From: Betaproteobacteria bacterium
Lineage (GTDB): Bacteria > Pseudomonadota > Gammaproteobacteria > Burkholderiales > Casimicrobiaceae
Reading direction: 5' to 3'
DNA: 63,442 bases
Assembly: GCA_029884335.1 (NCBI GenBank)
Contig: JAOUIA010000015.1
Coordinates: 1 to 63,442, forward strand
The notes beneath the pieces are model-generated. The model was not told the DNA's origin, ran no database searches, and saw nothing but the letters and a program-made list of their open reading frames with translations. This document shows positions 44,347 to 52,541 of this stretch, piece by piece. Numbering within the stretch: position 1 is the stretch's first letter; each line of letters begins with the position of its first letter. Both the position numbers and the translations under genes were made by a program.

Positions 44347-44928
44347 GTGGTCCAGCTCGCCTCCGAAGCCGTCGAGAAGACCCGCGCGGTCAAGCTGATC
44401 GTGCTCGACCGCGACGGCGTCATCAACCACGACAGCGACCAGTACATCAAGTCGCCCGACGAGTGGCGGCCGATTCCCGGCAGCCTCGAGGCGATCGCGC
44501 GCCTCAACCACGCCGGCTACCGCGTCGTCGTGGCGACGAACCAGTCGGGCGTGGGGCGCGGGCTGTTCGACATGGGCACGCTCAACGCGATCCACGAGAG
44601 GATGCACCGCTCGCTCGCGCAGGTCGGCGGGCGCATCGACGCCGTGTTCTTCTGCCCGCACACGGCGGACTCCGCCTGCGGCTGCCGCAAGCCGAGTCCC
44701 GGCCTGCTGCGCGAGGCGGGGCTGCGCTTCAACGCCGACCTCGAGGGCGTGCCGGTCGTCGGCGACGGCCTGCGCGACCTCAAGGCCGCCGAGAGCGTGG
44801 GCGCGCGTCCCGTGCTGGTGCTCACCGGCAAGGGCGAGCGCACGCTGCGCGAGGGCGCGCTGCCGGCGAACACCGCGATCTATCCCGACCTCGCGTTCGC
44901 GGTGTCGGCGTTGCTCGCCGACGGGTAG
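44347..44928 (+). CDS. gmhB: D-glycero-beta-D-manno-heptose-1,7-bisphosphate 7-phosphatase
   Basis: 193 residues, HAD superfamily. Motif I LDRDGVINHDSDQYI (nucleophile Asp in DRDG), NQSGVGRGLFD, zinc-binding CPHTADSACGCRKPSPG (C-x-H-x7-C-x-C) and VVGDGLRDLKAAESVG. Removes the 7-phosphate in ADP-heptose synthesis for lipopolysaccharide core. GTG start at 44347. Runs into plsC with three bases between. Confidence 0.93.
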   Translation: MVQLASEAVEKTRAVKLIVLDRDGVINHDSDQYIKSPDEWRPIPGSLEAIARLNHAGYRVVVATNQSGVGRGLFDMGTLNAIHERMHRSLAQVGGRIDAVFFCPHTADSACGCRKPSPGLLREAGLRFNADLEGVPVVGDGLRDLKAAESVGARPVLVLTGKGERTLREGALPANTAIYPDLAFAVSALLADG

Positions 44929-44931
44929 CCC

Positions 44932-45699
44932 ATGGCCGCGGACGTCGCCTCGGTGCTGCGCTCGCTTGCGTTCACGCTGTTCCAGCTCGTCGTCACGCCG
45001 CTGTACGCGATCGCGGTGGTCGGCTCGTTCTGGCTGCCCCCGGCGCAGCGCTTCGCGCTGTGCGCCAACTGGTGCCGCACGGTCCTGTGGGGCGCGCGCG
45101 CGATCTGCGGCATCCGCCACGAGGTGACGGGGCTGGAGAACCTCCCCGCGACGCCGCACGTCGTGCTGTCGAAGCACAGCTCGACGTGGGAGACGCTGTT
45201 CCTGACCCAGCTCGGCAAGCCGATGGCCTACGTCGCCAAGAAGGAGCTGCTGGCGATCCCGTTCTTCGGCTGGGCGTTCCGCTTCGCCTCGCCGATCACC
45301 ATCGACCGCAAGGCGGGGCGCGACGCGATGGCGCAGATCGTCGAGCAGGGCCGCGAGCGCTTCGCGGACGGTTTCTGGATCGTGATCTACCCGGAAGGGA
45401 CGCGCATCCCCGCCGGGCAGCGCGCGAAGTACAAGACCGGCGGCACGCGGCTCGCGGTGGCGCTGGGCACGCCGGTCATACCGGTCGCCCACAACGCGGG
45501 CTGGCTGTGGCCCAAGGGCGTGCTCGGCAAGCAACCGGGGACGGTGACGCTGTCCATCGGCGCGCCCATTCCCGCGGCCGGCCGCGCCCCTGTCGAACTC
45601 ATGCAGGAGGTCGAGAACTGGATCGAGGGCGAGGTCGAGCGCCTGGGCAATCCGCTGCGCAGGCGCGGCCCGGATGCGCGCGCGGAGGCGGCCGCGTGA
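44932..45699 (+). CDS. plsC: 1-acyl-sn-glycerol-3-phosphate acyltransferase (PlsC family)
   Basis: 255 residues. N-terminal hydrophobic segment, then the acyltransferase motifs: KHSSTWETLFL (the usual NHxxxxD box in its HxxxxE variant), FASPITIDRK, IYPEGTRIPAGQ and VIPVAHNAG. Adds the second acyl chain to make phosphatidic acid at the inner membrane. ATG 44932. Translationally close to gmhB, an order common in this group. Confidence 0.92.
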   Translation: MAADVASVLRSLAFTLFQLVVTPLYAIAVVGSFWLPPAQRFALCANWCRTVLWGARAICGIRHEVTGLENLPATPHVVLSKHSSTWETLFLTQLGKPMAYVAKKELLAIPFFGWAFRFASPITIDRKAGRDAMAQIVEQGRERFADGFWIVIYPEGTRIPAGQRAKYKTGGTRLAVALGTPVIPVAHNAGWLWPKGVLGKQPGTVTLSIGAPIPAAGRAPVELMQEVENWIEGEVERLGNPLRRRGPDARAEAAA

Positions 45700-45731
45700 A
45701 GGGGCGCCTGGGCAGCGGCGAATCGGGAACG

Positions 45732-46433
45732 ATGCGTCGCATCGCGCTCTCGGGCCACGTCGTCGACTACCGGCTGGTGCGCACGCGCCGGCGCACGATC
45801 GGCATCGAGATCGACCTCGACGGCCTCACGGTGCGCTCCCCGCGCTGGGTGACGATCGCCGAGATCGAGGGCGCCCTGCGCGAGCGCGACCGCTGGGTCG
45901 TGCGCACGCTGGAGGCGTGGCGCGGACGCCGGCGCGACCTGTTGCCGCGCGAGTGGAGGACCGGCGCGCCGATCCACTACCAGGGCCGCGAGCTCGCGCT
46001 GGCCGTGTTCCCGTCGCGCCGGCCGCTGATCCGCGTCGACCTGTTCGACCTCGCGGTGCTGCACCCCGACGCGCCGGACGAGACCCACGTGGCCGCCGCG
46101 GTCTCGCACTGGCTGCGCGAGGAGGCGCTGCGGCTCTGCGTGCCGAGCGCGGTGTCGTTCGCCTGCGCGCTCGGCCTGCCGCCCCCGCCCGTGCGGCTGT
46201 CGACGGCGCGTACCGAGTGGGGCAGCTGCAACCACCGCGGCGAGATCCGCCTGCACTGGCGGCTGGCCCAGCTGCCTCCCGACCTCGCCAGCTACGTCGT
46301 CGCGCACGAGGTCGCGCACCTGGTCGAGCTCAATCACTCGCCGCGCTTCTGGGCGGTCGTCGAGCGGCTGCTGCCCGGCCACGCGGCGCAGCGCCGCGCG
46401 CTCGACGACTGGACGGCTCTGTTGGCCGCCTGA
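45732..46433 (+). CDS. YgjP-like metal-dependent hydrolase (M48/DUF45 family)
   Basis: 233 residues from ATG 45732; a GTG at 45696 that overlaps the plsC stop would give 245. Catalytic motif VVAHEVAHLVELNHSPRFW (HExxH plus a downstream His), preceded by TEWGSCNHRGEIRLHWRL, the hallmark of this family. Function is not settled: a protease fold, with nucleotide pyrophosphatase activity reported for E. coli YgjP. The stop TGA at 46431-46433 shares its last A with the AAGTAGGG palindrome. Confidence 0.88.
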   Translation: MRRIALSGHVVDYRLVRTRRRTIGIEIDLDGLTVRSPRWVTIAEIEGALRERDRWVVRTLEAWRGRRRDLLPREWRTGAPIHYQGRELALAVFPSRRPLIRVDLFDLAVLHPDAPDETHVAAAVSHWLREEALRLCVPSAVSFACALGLPPPPVRLSTARTEWGSCNHRGEIRLHWRLAQLPPDLASYVVAHEVAHLVELNHSPRFWAVVERLLPGHAAQRRALDDWTALLAA

Positions 46434-46576
46434 AGTAGGGTCAGACTCGATTCCCCGCGCAAGTAGGGTCAGACTCGATTCCCGCGGCTTGACGCAGGGC
46501 AACACGCCCCCCTGCGCGGGAAATCGAGTCTGACCCTACTTGCGCACTGCGCGGGAAATCGAGTCTGACCCTACTT
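46433..46576. repeat. Double nested AAGTAGGGTCAGACTCG palindrome
   Basis: Two direct copies of AAGTAGGGTCAGACTCGATT on the left face two inverted copies on the right, with CCCCGCGC / GCGCGGG extensions: four arms in 144 bases. The outer ends coincide with the stop codons of the convergent flanking genes, the TGA of the M48 gene and the TAA of cyaY. It folds into one long or two stacked hairpins and may work as a terminator in both directions. Same family as 28672-28752. Confidence 0.88.
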
Positions 46577-46916
46577 ACGAGCGCAGGAGCGGAACGGCGA
46601 TCGCCAGCCCCGACTGCTCGCGCACGAGCCGTGCGATCTCGGCGCCGAGCTCGGCGCCGCTGCGCGTGTCGCGCCACGCGCCGTCCTGCGGGCGGAAGTG
46701 GAAGCCGCCGCTGCGCGCAGCCACCCAGATCTCGCGGTTGGGGACGTGGCGGTTGACGATCATTTTGCTGCCGTCCTCCCACTCCGCCTCGAGGATGCCG
46801 TCGTTGAGGCTCCAGTCGGCGTCGACGTCGCTCGCGGCGAGCGCCGCGTCGATGGCTTCGGCGATCCTCTGGAGCGCCGCGTCGGCGAGCGCGATGAACT
46901 GCGAATCGGTGGTCAT
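46575..46916 (-). CDS. cyaY: Frataxin-like iron donor protein CyaY
   Basis: 113 residues from ATG 46916. Acidic helix at the N-terminus (ALQRIAEAIDAAL, then ASDVDADWSLNDGIL), then the beta sheet: EAEWEDGSKMIVNRHVPNRE, IWVAARSGGFHFRP, WRDTRSGAEL. Regulates iron delivery to the Fe-S assembly scaffold. Divergent from lptM with 34 bases between. The stop TAA overlaps the palindrome (its AA is the AA of AAGTAGGG). Confidence 0.93.
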   Translation of the reverse strand: MTTDSQFIALADAALQRIAEAIDAALAASDVDADWSLNDGILEAEWEDGSKMIVNRHVPNREIWVAARSGGFHFRPQDGAWRDTRSGAELGAEIARLVREQSGLAIAVPLLRS

Positions 46917-46950
46917 GAAGGCGCCGGAACGCGTGATAGCATCGTCGTCG

Positions 46951-47127
46951 ATGTTACGACATCCCCGCCGCGCCGCACGCGTCGCCCTGCTTGCCACGCT
47001 CGCGCTGGCCATCGCCGGCTGCGGCATCAAGGGTCCGCTCGTGGCGCCGCCGAAGCCCGAGACCGCCGCGCCCGCGGACGGCGCTGCGACCGGCGAGCGC
47101 GCCAGGCGGCCCGACCCCAAGCTGTGA
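46951..47127 (+). CDS. lptM: LPS translocon maturation lipoprotein LptM (YifL)
   Basis: 58 residues. Signal ending ALAIAGCGIKGPLVAPPK: lipobox AGC followed by the family's GxKGPL motif. Small lipoprotein that helps oxidative maturation of LptD. Placed between cyaY and lysA, its usual position. ATG 46951; lysA starts 25 bp downstream. Confidence 0.9.
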   Translation: MLRHPRRAARVALLATLALAIAGCGIKGPLVAPPKPETAAPADGAATGERARRPDPKL

Positions 47128-47152
47128 CGGCGGCCGCCGCGCATCCGCCCCG

Positions 47153-48397
47153 ATGAGCGGGTTCCATTACGCCGAAGGCGAGCTCTGCGCCGAGGGCGTG
47201 CCGCTGTCGCGCGTCGCCCGCGAGTTCGGCACCCCCGCCTACGTGTACTCGCGCGCCGCGATCGAGGCGAACTTCCGCGCCTTCGACGCGGCGCTGGCGC
47301 CGCTGCCGCGCCTCGTCTGCTACGCGATGAAGGCCAACCCGAACCTGGCCGTGCTGAGCGTGCTGGCGCGACTCGGGTGCGGCTTCGACATCGTCTCCGG
47401 CGGCGAGCTCGCGCGCGTGCTGGCCGCGGGCGGCGACCCGGGGAAGGTGGTGTTCTCCGGCGTCGGCAAGAGGGCGGACGAGATGGCCGCGGCGCTGCGG
47501 GCGGGCATCCGCTGCTTCAACGTCGAGAGCGAGCCCGAGCTCGATCGCCTTGCGGCCGTCGCCGCCGCCGCCGGCGCGCGCGCGCCCGTGAGCTTCCGCG
47601 TCAACCCGGACGTCGACCCGCGGACGCACCCCTACATCTCGACGGGGCTCAAGGAGAACAAGTTCGGCGTCGACTTCGCCGCGGCACCGGCGCTCTACCG
47701 GCGAGCGGCGTCGCTGCCGTCGATCCGCGTGGTCGGCATCGACATGCACATCGGCTCGCAGATCACCGAGCTCGCGCCCTACCGCGAGGCGCTGGTCAAG
47801 CTGCTCGCGCTGGTCGACGCGCTCGCCGCGGACGGCATCCGGCTCGAGCACGTCGACGTCGGCGGGGGGCTGGGAATCCGCTACCGCGACGAGTCGCCGG
47901 TGCCGCTGCCGGCCTACGCGGCGATGCTCCGCGAGCTCGCGCGCGACCGGCCGCAGACGCTGGTGTTCGAGCCGGGCCGCCGGCTCGTGGGCGACGCAGG
48001 CGTGCTGCTCGCGCGCGTCGAGTACCTGAAGCGGGGCGAGGGGCGCAACTTCGCGATCGTCGACGCGGCGATGAACGACCTGCTGCGCCCGGCGCTCTAC
48101 GACGCGTGGCACCCGGTCGACGCCGTTCGTCCCCGCGAATCGCCCGTCGATACCTGGCAGATCGTCGGCCCGGTCTGCGAGAGCGCCGACTTCCTCGCGC
48201 GCGACCGCGACCTCGCGCTCGCCCCCGGCGACCTCCTCGCGATCGGCGCCGCCGGCGCCTACGCGATGGCGATGAGCTCGAACTACAACGCGCGCCCGCG
48301 CGCCTGCGAGGTGCTCGTCGACGGCGAGCGGGCGCATCTCGTCAGGCGCCGCGAGCGCGTCGAAGACCTCTTCGCCGGCGAATCGATCGCGCCCTGA
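47153..48397 (+). CDS. lysA: Diaminopimelate decarboxylase
   Basis: 414 residues. PLP enzyme, last step of lysine synthesis. The PLP lysine is in CYAMKANPNLAVL (about residue 60), with GFDIVSGGELARVLAAG, SFRVNPDVDPRTHPYISTGL, GSQITELAPYREA, DVGGGLGIRY, EPGRRLVGDAG and CESADFLARDR (active-site Cys). C-terminal beta domain present. ATG 47153. A weak hairpin CCGCCCAACGGGGCGG follows about 30 bases after the stop. Confidence 0.95.
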   Translation: MSGFHYAEGELCAEGVPLSRVAREFGTPAYVYSRAAIEANFRAFDAALAPLPRLVCYAMKANPNLAVLSVLARLGCGFDIVSGGELARVLAAGGDPGKVVFSGVGKRADEMAAALRAGIRCFNVESEPELDRLAAVAAAAGARAPVSFRVNPDVDPRTHPYISTGLKENKFGVDFAAAPALYRRAASLPSIRVVGIDMHIGSQITELAPYREALVKLLALVDALAADGIRLEHVDVGGGLGIRYRDESPVPLPAYAAMLRELARDRPQTLVFEPGRRLVGDAGVLLARVEYLKRGEGRNFAIVDAAMNDLLRPALYDAWHPVDAVRPRESPVDTWQIVGPVCESADFLARDRDLALAPGDLLAIGAAGAYAMAMSSNYNARPRACEVLVDGERAHLVRRRERVEDLFAGESIAP

Positions 48398-48486
48398 TGG
48401 GCCGCAGCGCTCGCCGACGCCGCCCAACGGGGCGGTGCATATTCGCAACACTTCGCGCGCGCCCTCATACCAAACCCTGCGGAATC

Positions 48487-48514
48487 TTGCAAATCGTTGA
48501 AAGTTGTCTAGAAT
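48487..48514 (+). promoter_or_regulatory. Sigma-70 promoter of the H1-like gene
   Basis: TTGCAA at 48487-48492, a 16-base gap, then TAGAAT at 48509-48514. This predicts a leader of about 118 bases to the ATG at 48639. The 240-base gap after lysA is otherwise without a gene. The boxes fit the consensus well and the gene is expected to be strongly expressed. Confidence 0.6.
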
Positions 48515-48638
48515 GCAGGCAGCAGGTTGGAGTGGGTTTGTCAAGAGCTTCGCGCAACGTCGACGACCCCGCAGCAGCCTGCGTTGCAGCCGAAGCAACA
48601 TAACAGTTACATCGAAACTCAGACAGGAGAAACCCGAG

Positions 48639-49013
48639 ATGATGGCTGACATGATGTCGATGATGGCGCCTGCCGCCGCGCCGGCCGCCCCGAAGAAGAA
48701 GGCGACGAAACGCAAGGCCGCCAAGAAGGCCGTGAAGAAGGCGGTCAAGAAGGCGACGAAGCGCAAGGCCGCCAAGAAGGCCGTGAAGAAGGCGAAGAAG
48801 GCCGTCAAGAAGGCCGCCAAGAAGGCGAAGAAGGCCGTCAAGAAGGCCACGAAGAAGAAGGCCACGAAGCGCAAGGTCGCCAAGAAGGCGAAGAAGGCCG
48901 TCAAGAAGGCCACCAAGCGCAAGGCCACCAAGAAGAAGGCCGCCAAGAAGGCGACCAAGCGCAAGGCCACCAAGCGCAAGGCCACCAAGCGCGCCAAGAA
49001 GGCGAAGAAGTAA
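48639..49013 (+). CDS. Lysine/alanine-rich histone H1-like DNA-binding protein
   Basis: 124 residues; after a methionine-rich start (MMADMMSMM) and an Ala/Pro hinge, the rest is made of KKA, KKAVKKA, KKATKRKA units, similar to the C-terminal tail of histone H1 and to AlgP/BpH1 proteins of proteobacteria. It should coat DNA electrostatically. A good ribosome site AGGAG (48624-48628) precedes the ATG. A strong terminator follows. Repeat number in such genes varies between strains. The coding strand is purine-rich, unlike its neighbours. Confidence 0.9.
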   Translation: MMADMMSMMAPAAAPAAPKKKATKRKAAKKAVKKAVKKATKRKAAKKAVKKAKKAVKKAAKKAKKAVKKATKKKATKRKVAKKAKKAVKKATKRKATKKKAAKKATKRKATKRKATKRAKKAKK

Positions 49014-49055
49014 CAGTTCGCCTTTCTCGCGCCGTCGCAGTCGTGTGACGGCCTG

Positions 49056-49088
49056 AAAACGGGCGACGCTCGCAGCGTCGCCCGTTTT
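49056..49088 (+). terminator. Intrinsic terminator after the H1-like gene
   Basis: AAAACGGGCGACGCT, loop CGC, then AGCGTCGCCCGTTTT: a perfect 15-bp stem with four T at its end, 43 bases after the stop. The A-run on the other side makes it usable from the opposite strand for mltD as well. Confidence 0.88.
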
Positions 49089-49132
49089 GCATTGCGGCCC
49101 CCCCGCGCGGGGGGCGCTTCCTCCGGCCCTCG

Positions 49133-50689
49133 TCAGCGCCGTGCGGCGGCCCGCGGGCGCTTCGCCGGAGGCGCCTTCGCCGCGGGCTTGACCGACCGGG
49201 CCCCTCCGGTGGCAACCGCCGCGCGCGAGCGGCCGCGCGCCGTCGACTTGCGCACCACGTCGCTGGTGACGCGGACCTGCTGGCCGGCCTTCACCGCCGA
49301 CTGCGTCATCCCGTTCCAGTTGCGCAGATCCTCCACGGTCACGCCGTAGCGTGCGGCGATCGAGGTCAGCGTCTCGCCCCGACGCACGGTGTGGAAGAAC
49401 GTCCGCCCCTGCGGGACGACGGTGAACACGGCCCGCTGCAGCGACGCGTCGGCGGCGTCGGCGCGGCCTCGCTCCGCAGGCACGAGCAGCACGTGGCCGC
49501 CATGCAGCCGCGCCCGCGAGCCCAGCCCGTTGACCGCGCGCAGCGTCTCGACGGACATGGCGAAGCGTGCGGCGACCTGCTGCAACGTCTCGTTCGGCCT
49601 CATCCGGTAGGCCTGCCAGGACACCAGCGGCTGGTCGTGCAGGTCCAGCTTGGCGGCGAACAGCTCGGCCTTGTCGATCGGCAGGAGGATGGTGAACTCG
49701 TCGGCGCCCGCCATCACCGGCCGGTTGTGCTGCGGGTTGAGCGCGAGGAACTCGTCCTCCGGCAGCTCGGCGAGCTCGGCCGCGCGCTTCACGTCCATCT
49801 TCCTGCCCACCTTCACCACGGTGAAGTAGGGCGCGTCGGGCATGTCGGCCAGCGCGAGGCCGTACTTCTCGGGGTCGCGCACGATGTTCTTGAGCGCCTG
49901 CAGCTTCGGCAGGTAGTTGCGCGTCTCGTCGGGCATCGCGAGCGCCTCGTAGGTCCCGGGCAGCCCCTTGGCGCGGTTGCGCTGCAGCGCGCGCCCGACG
50001 TTGCCCTCGCCCCAGTTGTACGCCGCGAGGGCCAGCTGCCAGTCGCCGAAGTCGCCGAACAGCTTCTGCAGGTAGTCGAGCGCGCGGTCGGTCGCGGCGA
50101 TGACGTCGCGGCGCGAGTCGACCCAGAAGGTCTGGTCGAGGCCGTACTGGCGGCCGGTCGACGGGATGAACTGCCAGATGCCCGCCGCGCGGGCGGACGA
50201 GATCGCGCGCGGGTTGAACGCGCTCTCGACCATCGGCAGCAGCGCGATCTCCAGCGGCATGCTGCGCTGGTCGACCTCGCTGACGATGTGATAGAGGTAG
50301 CGCCGGCTGCGGTCGACCATGCGCGCGACGTAGTCCGGCCGCTCGGCGTAGTACCGCTCCCACTTCTCCACCAGCGGTCCCTCGATGTCGGGCACCGCGT
50401 AACCCTTGACGACGCGGTCCCACAGGTCCTCGGCGGGCTCGGGCAGCGGCTCGAGTTCGGCGGCGACGTCGGCACGAAACGGCAGCGCGATCACCTTCGG
50501 CATCGGCTCCGCGACGATCCGAGGCGCCGCCGGCTTCAGCCCCTGGAGTTCCGGCTGCGGCTCGACGGCCGCCGCCGAGGCGGATGCCGGCGAGAGCGGC
50601 GCAGTTGCGGGCGACGGGTCGGTCGGCGCCGTGGCGCAACCGGCGAGCGCTACGGCGACGAAGAGGGCGAGGAGCGGCGCGTTTCGCAA
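49133..50689 (-). CDS. mltD: Membrane-bound lytic murein transglycosylase D
   Basis: 518 residues. Lipoprotein signal LLALFVAVALAGCATA. Goose-lysozyme-like SLT domain: LEIALLPMVESAFNPRAISS (catalytic Glu in VES), ARAAGIWQFIPSTGRQYGL, LALAAYNWGEGNVGRAL. Two LysM peptidoglycan-binding repeats follow, RMRPNETLQQVAARFAMSVE and TVRRGETLTSIAARYGVTVE, then an unusual Arg/Ala/Lys-rich tail. It cleaves peptidoglycan to anhydromuropeptides. The start is a TTG at 50689, which alone gives the signal peptide. Confidence 0.93.
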   Translation of the reverse strand: MRNAPLLALFVAVALAGCATAPTDPSPATAPLSPASASAAAVEPQPELQGLKPAAPRIVAEPMPKVIALPFRADVAAELEPLPEPAEDLWDRVVKGYAVPDIEGPLVEKWERYYAERPDYVARMVDRSRRYLYHIVSEVDQRSMPLEIALLPMVESAFNPRAISSARAAGIWQFIPSTGRQYGLDQTFWVDSRRDVIAATDRALDYLQKLFGDFGDWQLALAAYNWGEGNVGRALQRNRAKGLPGTYEALAMPDETRNYLPKLQALKNIVRDPEKYGLALADMPDAPYFTVVKVGRKMDVKRAAELAELPEDEFLALNPQHNRPVMAGADEFTILLPIDKAELFAAKLDLHDQPLVSWQAYRMRPNETLQQVAARFAMSVETLRAVNGLGSRARLHGGHVLLVPAERGRADAADASLQRAVFTVVPQGRTFFHTVRRGETLTSIAARYGVTVEDLRNWNGMTQSAVKAGQQVRVTSDVVRKSTARGRSRAAVATGGARSVKPAAKAPPAKRPRAAARR

Positions 50690-50797
50690 TTCGGTGGCAG
50701 CCGCGGCGGGCGGGAGGGGGCGGCGCGCGGTCGGCCGATGGTAGGCGGACGATGCCGGACCGTCAACCGCCGATCTCCGGGCATGGCCTGGCTCCGC

Positions 50798-51577
50798 CTA
50801 CGCGAACACGTCCTTCCAGCGCCGCACTGCGGCGAACACGTCGACCTCGCTTGCGAGCTCGCGGCCTTCGTGCTCCTGCGCGGCAGCCCGTACCTCCGGC
50901 ACCGCCGCGCGCAGGAAAGGGTTCGTCGCGCGCTCGTCCCCGATCGTCGACGGCACCGTCGGCTCCCCTCGCTTGCGCCTGGCGAGATCGCGCGCCGCGC
51001 GCGCAGCGAGCGCCGCGTTGCCGGGCTCGACCTCCTGCGCGAACTGCAGGTTGGCGAGCGTGTACTCGTGCGCGCAATAGACCGCGGTCTCGGCGGGCAG
51101 CGCGGCGAGCCGCGCGAGCGAGGCGTGCATCTGCGCGGGCGTGCCCTCGAAGAGCCGCCCGCAGCCGCCCGCGAACAGCGTGTCGCCGCAGAACGCCACG
51201 CGCTCGCCGCCCACCTCGCCCGCGTAGGCAATGTGGCCCAGCGTGTGGCCGGGAACGTGGATGACGGCAAGGTGCGCGTCCAGTTCGGCCAGCTCGACCG
51301 TGTCGCCGTCGTCGAGCGCGCGCGTGCGGGCCGGAATCGTCTCGAAGGCGGGTCCCAGCACCGGCGCGCCGGAGCGCTGCGCGAGCGCCGCCACGCCGCC
51401 GACGTGATCGGCGTGGTGGTGCGTCACCAGGATCGCCGCGAGGTCGAGCCGCTCGGCGGCGAGGTAGGCGAGCACCGGCGCGGCGTCGCCGGGGTCGACG
51501 ACCGCCGCCCGGCGGTCGTCGCGCAGCACCCAGATGTAGTTGTCCCTGAATGCGGGGACCGCGATAATCGCCGGCAT
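50798..51577 (-). CDS. gloB: Hydroxyacylglutathione hydrolase (glyoxalase II)
   Basis: 259 residues. Starts AIIAVPAFRDNYIWVLRDD; metal site THHHADHVGGVAAL (about 51-63), then HVPGHTLGHIAY and CGDTLFAGGCGRLFEG, and the C-terminal substrate-binding YCAHEYTLANLQFA. Hydrolyses lactoylglutathione to lactate and glutathione. Its ATG (51575-51577) overlaps the ATG of the divergent methyltransferase within a CATG, so there is no space for two separate leaders. Confidence 0.94.
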   Translation of the reverse strand: MPAIIAVPAFRDNYIWVLRDDRRAAVVDPGDAAPVLAYLAAERLDLAAILVTHHHADHVGGVAALAQRSGAPVLGPAFETIPARTRALDDGDTVELAELDAHLAVIHVPGHTLGHIAYAGEVGGERVAFCGDTLFAGGCGRLFEGTPAQMHASLARLAALPAETAVYCAHEYTLANLQFAQEVEPGNAALAARAARDLARRKRGEPTVPSTIGDERATNPFLRAAVPEVRAAAQEHEGRELASEVDVFAAVRRWKDVFA

Positions 51578-52340
51578 GGACGCATCTTCGCGAGCGCCGG
51601 AGGGGCTGTCAACGACGCTCGCCGACTGGTTCGCGACGCCGCTCGGCCGCTACGTGCTGGCGCGGGAGCAGGCCTACTTCGACGGCGCGGTCGCCGACAT
51701 CTTCGGCTACTACGCTCTGCAGGTCGGCCTGCCCGAGGCGCGCTTCCTCGGCGCAAGCCGCATCCCCTCGCGCTGGTGCGTCGACTACGACCCGCCGGCC
51801 GACGTCGTCGCCGACCCGCACTGGCTGCCGTTCCCCGACAACGCCGTCGACCTGATCGTGCTGCCGCACGCGCTCGAGTTCACCGACGACCCGCACCAGA
51901 TGCTGCGCGAGGCCTACCGCGTGGCGCGGCCCGGGGGCCAGGTCGTCATCGCCGGGTTCAACCCGTTCTCGCTGTTCGGCGCCAAGCGCTACTTCGGCCG
52001 CGAGCAGTCGCCGCCGTGGAACGGCAACTTCATCGCGCTCTACCGCGTCAAGGACTGGCTGACGCTGCTCGGCTTCGACGTCGTCGGCGGGCGCCTCGAC
52101 TGCTACGTGCCGCCGTTCGCCCGCGAGCGCTGGATCGAGCGCAGCGGGTTCTTCGAGAAGGCCGGCGACCGCTGGTGGCCGATCGGCGGCGGCGTGTACT
52201 TCCTGCGCGCGACCAAGCACGTCCACGGCATGAGCATCATCACGCCGGCCTGGCAGCGGCGCGAGCGGCGGCGCGCGTTCGTGCCGGCGGCGCGCGCCCG
52301 CGAGACGCTCACCGCCGTCAACGAGCGGCGGCGCGCTTGA
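51576..52340 (+). CDS. Class I SAM-dependent methyltransferase
   Basis: 254 residues. N-terminal [21 protein letters not shown]; a reduced Rossmann core with [40 protein letters not shown] and [21 protein letters not shown], the C-terminal motif of methyltransf_11 proteins. The glycine-rich SAM loop (ExGxGxG) is degenerate. Regularly located between gloB and rnhA in this group; substrate unknown. The ATG at 51576 overlaps the gloB start, so its true start could lie within gloB. Confidence 0.8.
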   Translation: MDASSRAPEGLSTTLADWFATPLGRYVLAREQAYFDGAVADIFGYYALQVGLPEARFLGASRIPSRWCVDYDPPADVVADPHWLPFPDNAVDLIVLPHALEFTDDPHQMLREAYRVARPGGQVVIAGFNPFSLFGAKRYFGREQSPPWNGNFIALYRVKDWLTLLGFDVVGGRLDCYVPPFARERWIERSGFFEKAGDRWWPIGGGVYFLRATKHVHGMSIITPAWQRRERRRAFVPAARARETLTAVNERRRA

Positions 52341-52363
52341 GCGGCGGTGGATCGAAGCGCACC

Positions 52364-52541
52364 GTGAGTGCCGCGGGGCCGTCCCAAGGCGCTCACTCCG
52401 CCCCCCCTGGGGGCAGCGACGCGGCGTCAGCCGCCAGCGTGGGGGTCGTCACGTGAGCGCCGCAGGGCCGTCCCGAGGCGCTCACTCCGCCCCCCCTGGG
52501 GGCAGCGACGCGGCGTCAGCCGCTAGCGTGGGGGTCGTTAT
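52364..52541 (+). repeat. Tandem pair of the GGGCCGTCCC...GTGGGGGTCG repeat
   Basis: Two 89-base units (52364-52452 and 52453-52541) with about six differences. Each begins GTGAGNGCCGC and ends GCGTGGGGGTCGT. The centre CCCCCCCTGGGGG is a dyad. Related single copies occur at 20217-20280 and 60284-60347. The second unit runs into the RNase HI reading frame and supplies its possible start codons. Confidence 0.88.

Noticed and set aside
46433-46576. CRISPR-like array, because of four repeated arms
   Set aside because: The copies are two direct and two inverted with unequal spacing and form a palindrome; there are no regular spacers and no cas genes nearby.
52364-52541. Start of a CRISPR or satellite array
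   Set aside because: Only two units of 89 bases without unique spacers; related single copies elsewhere show it is a dispersed repeat.
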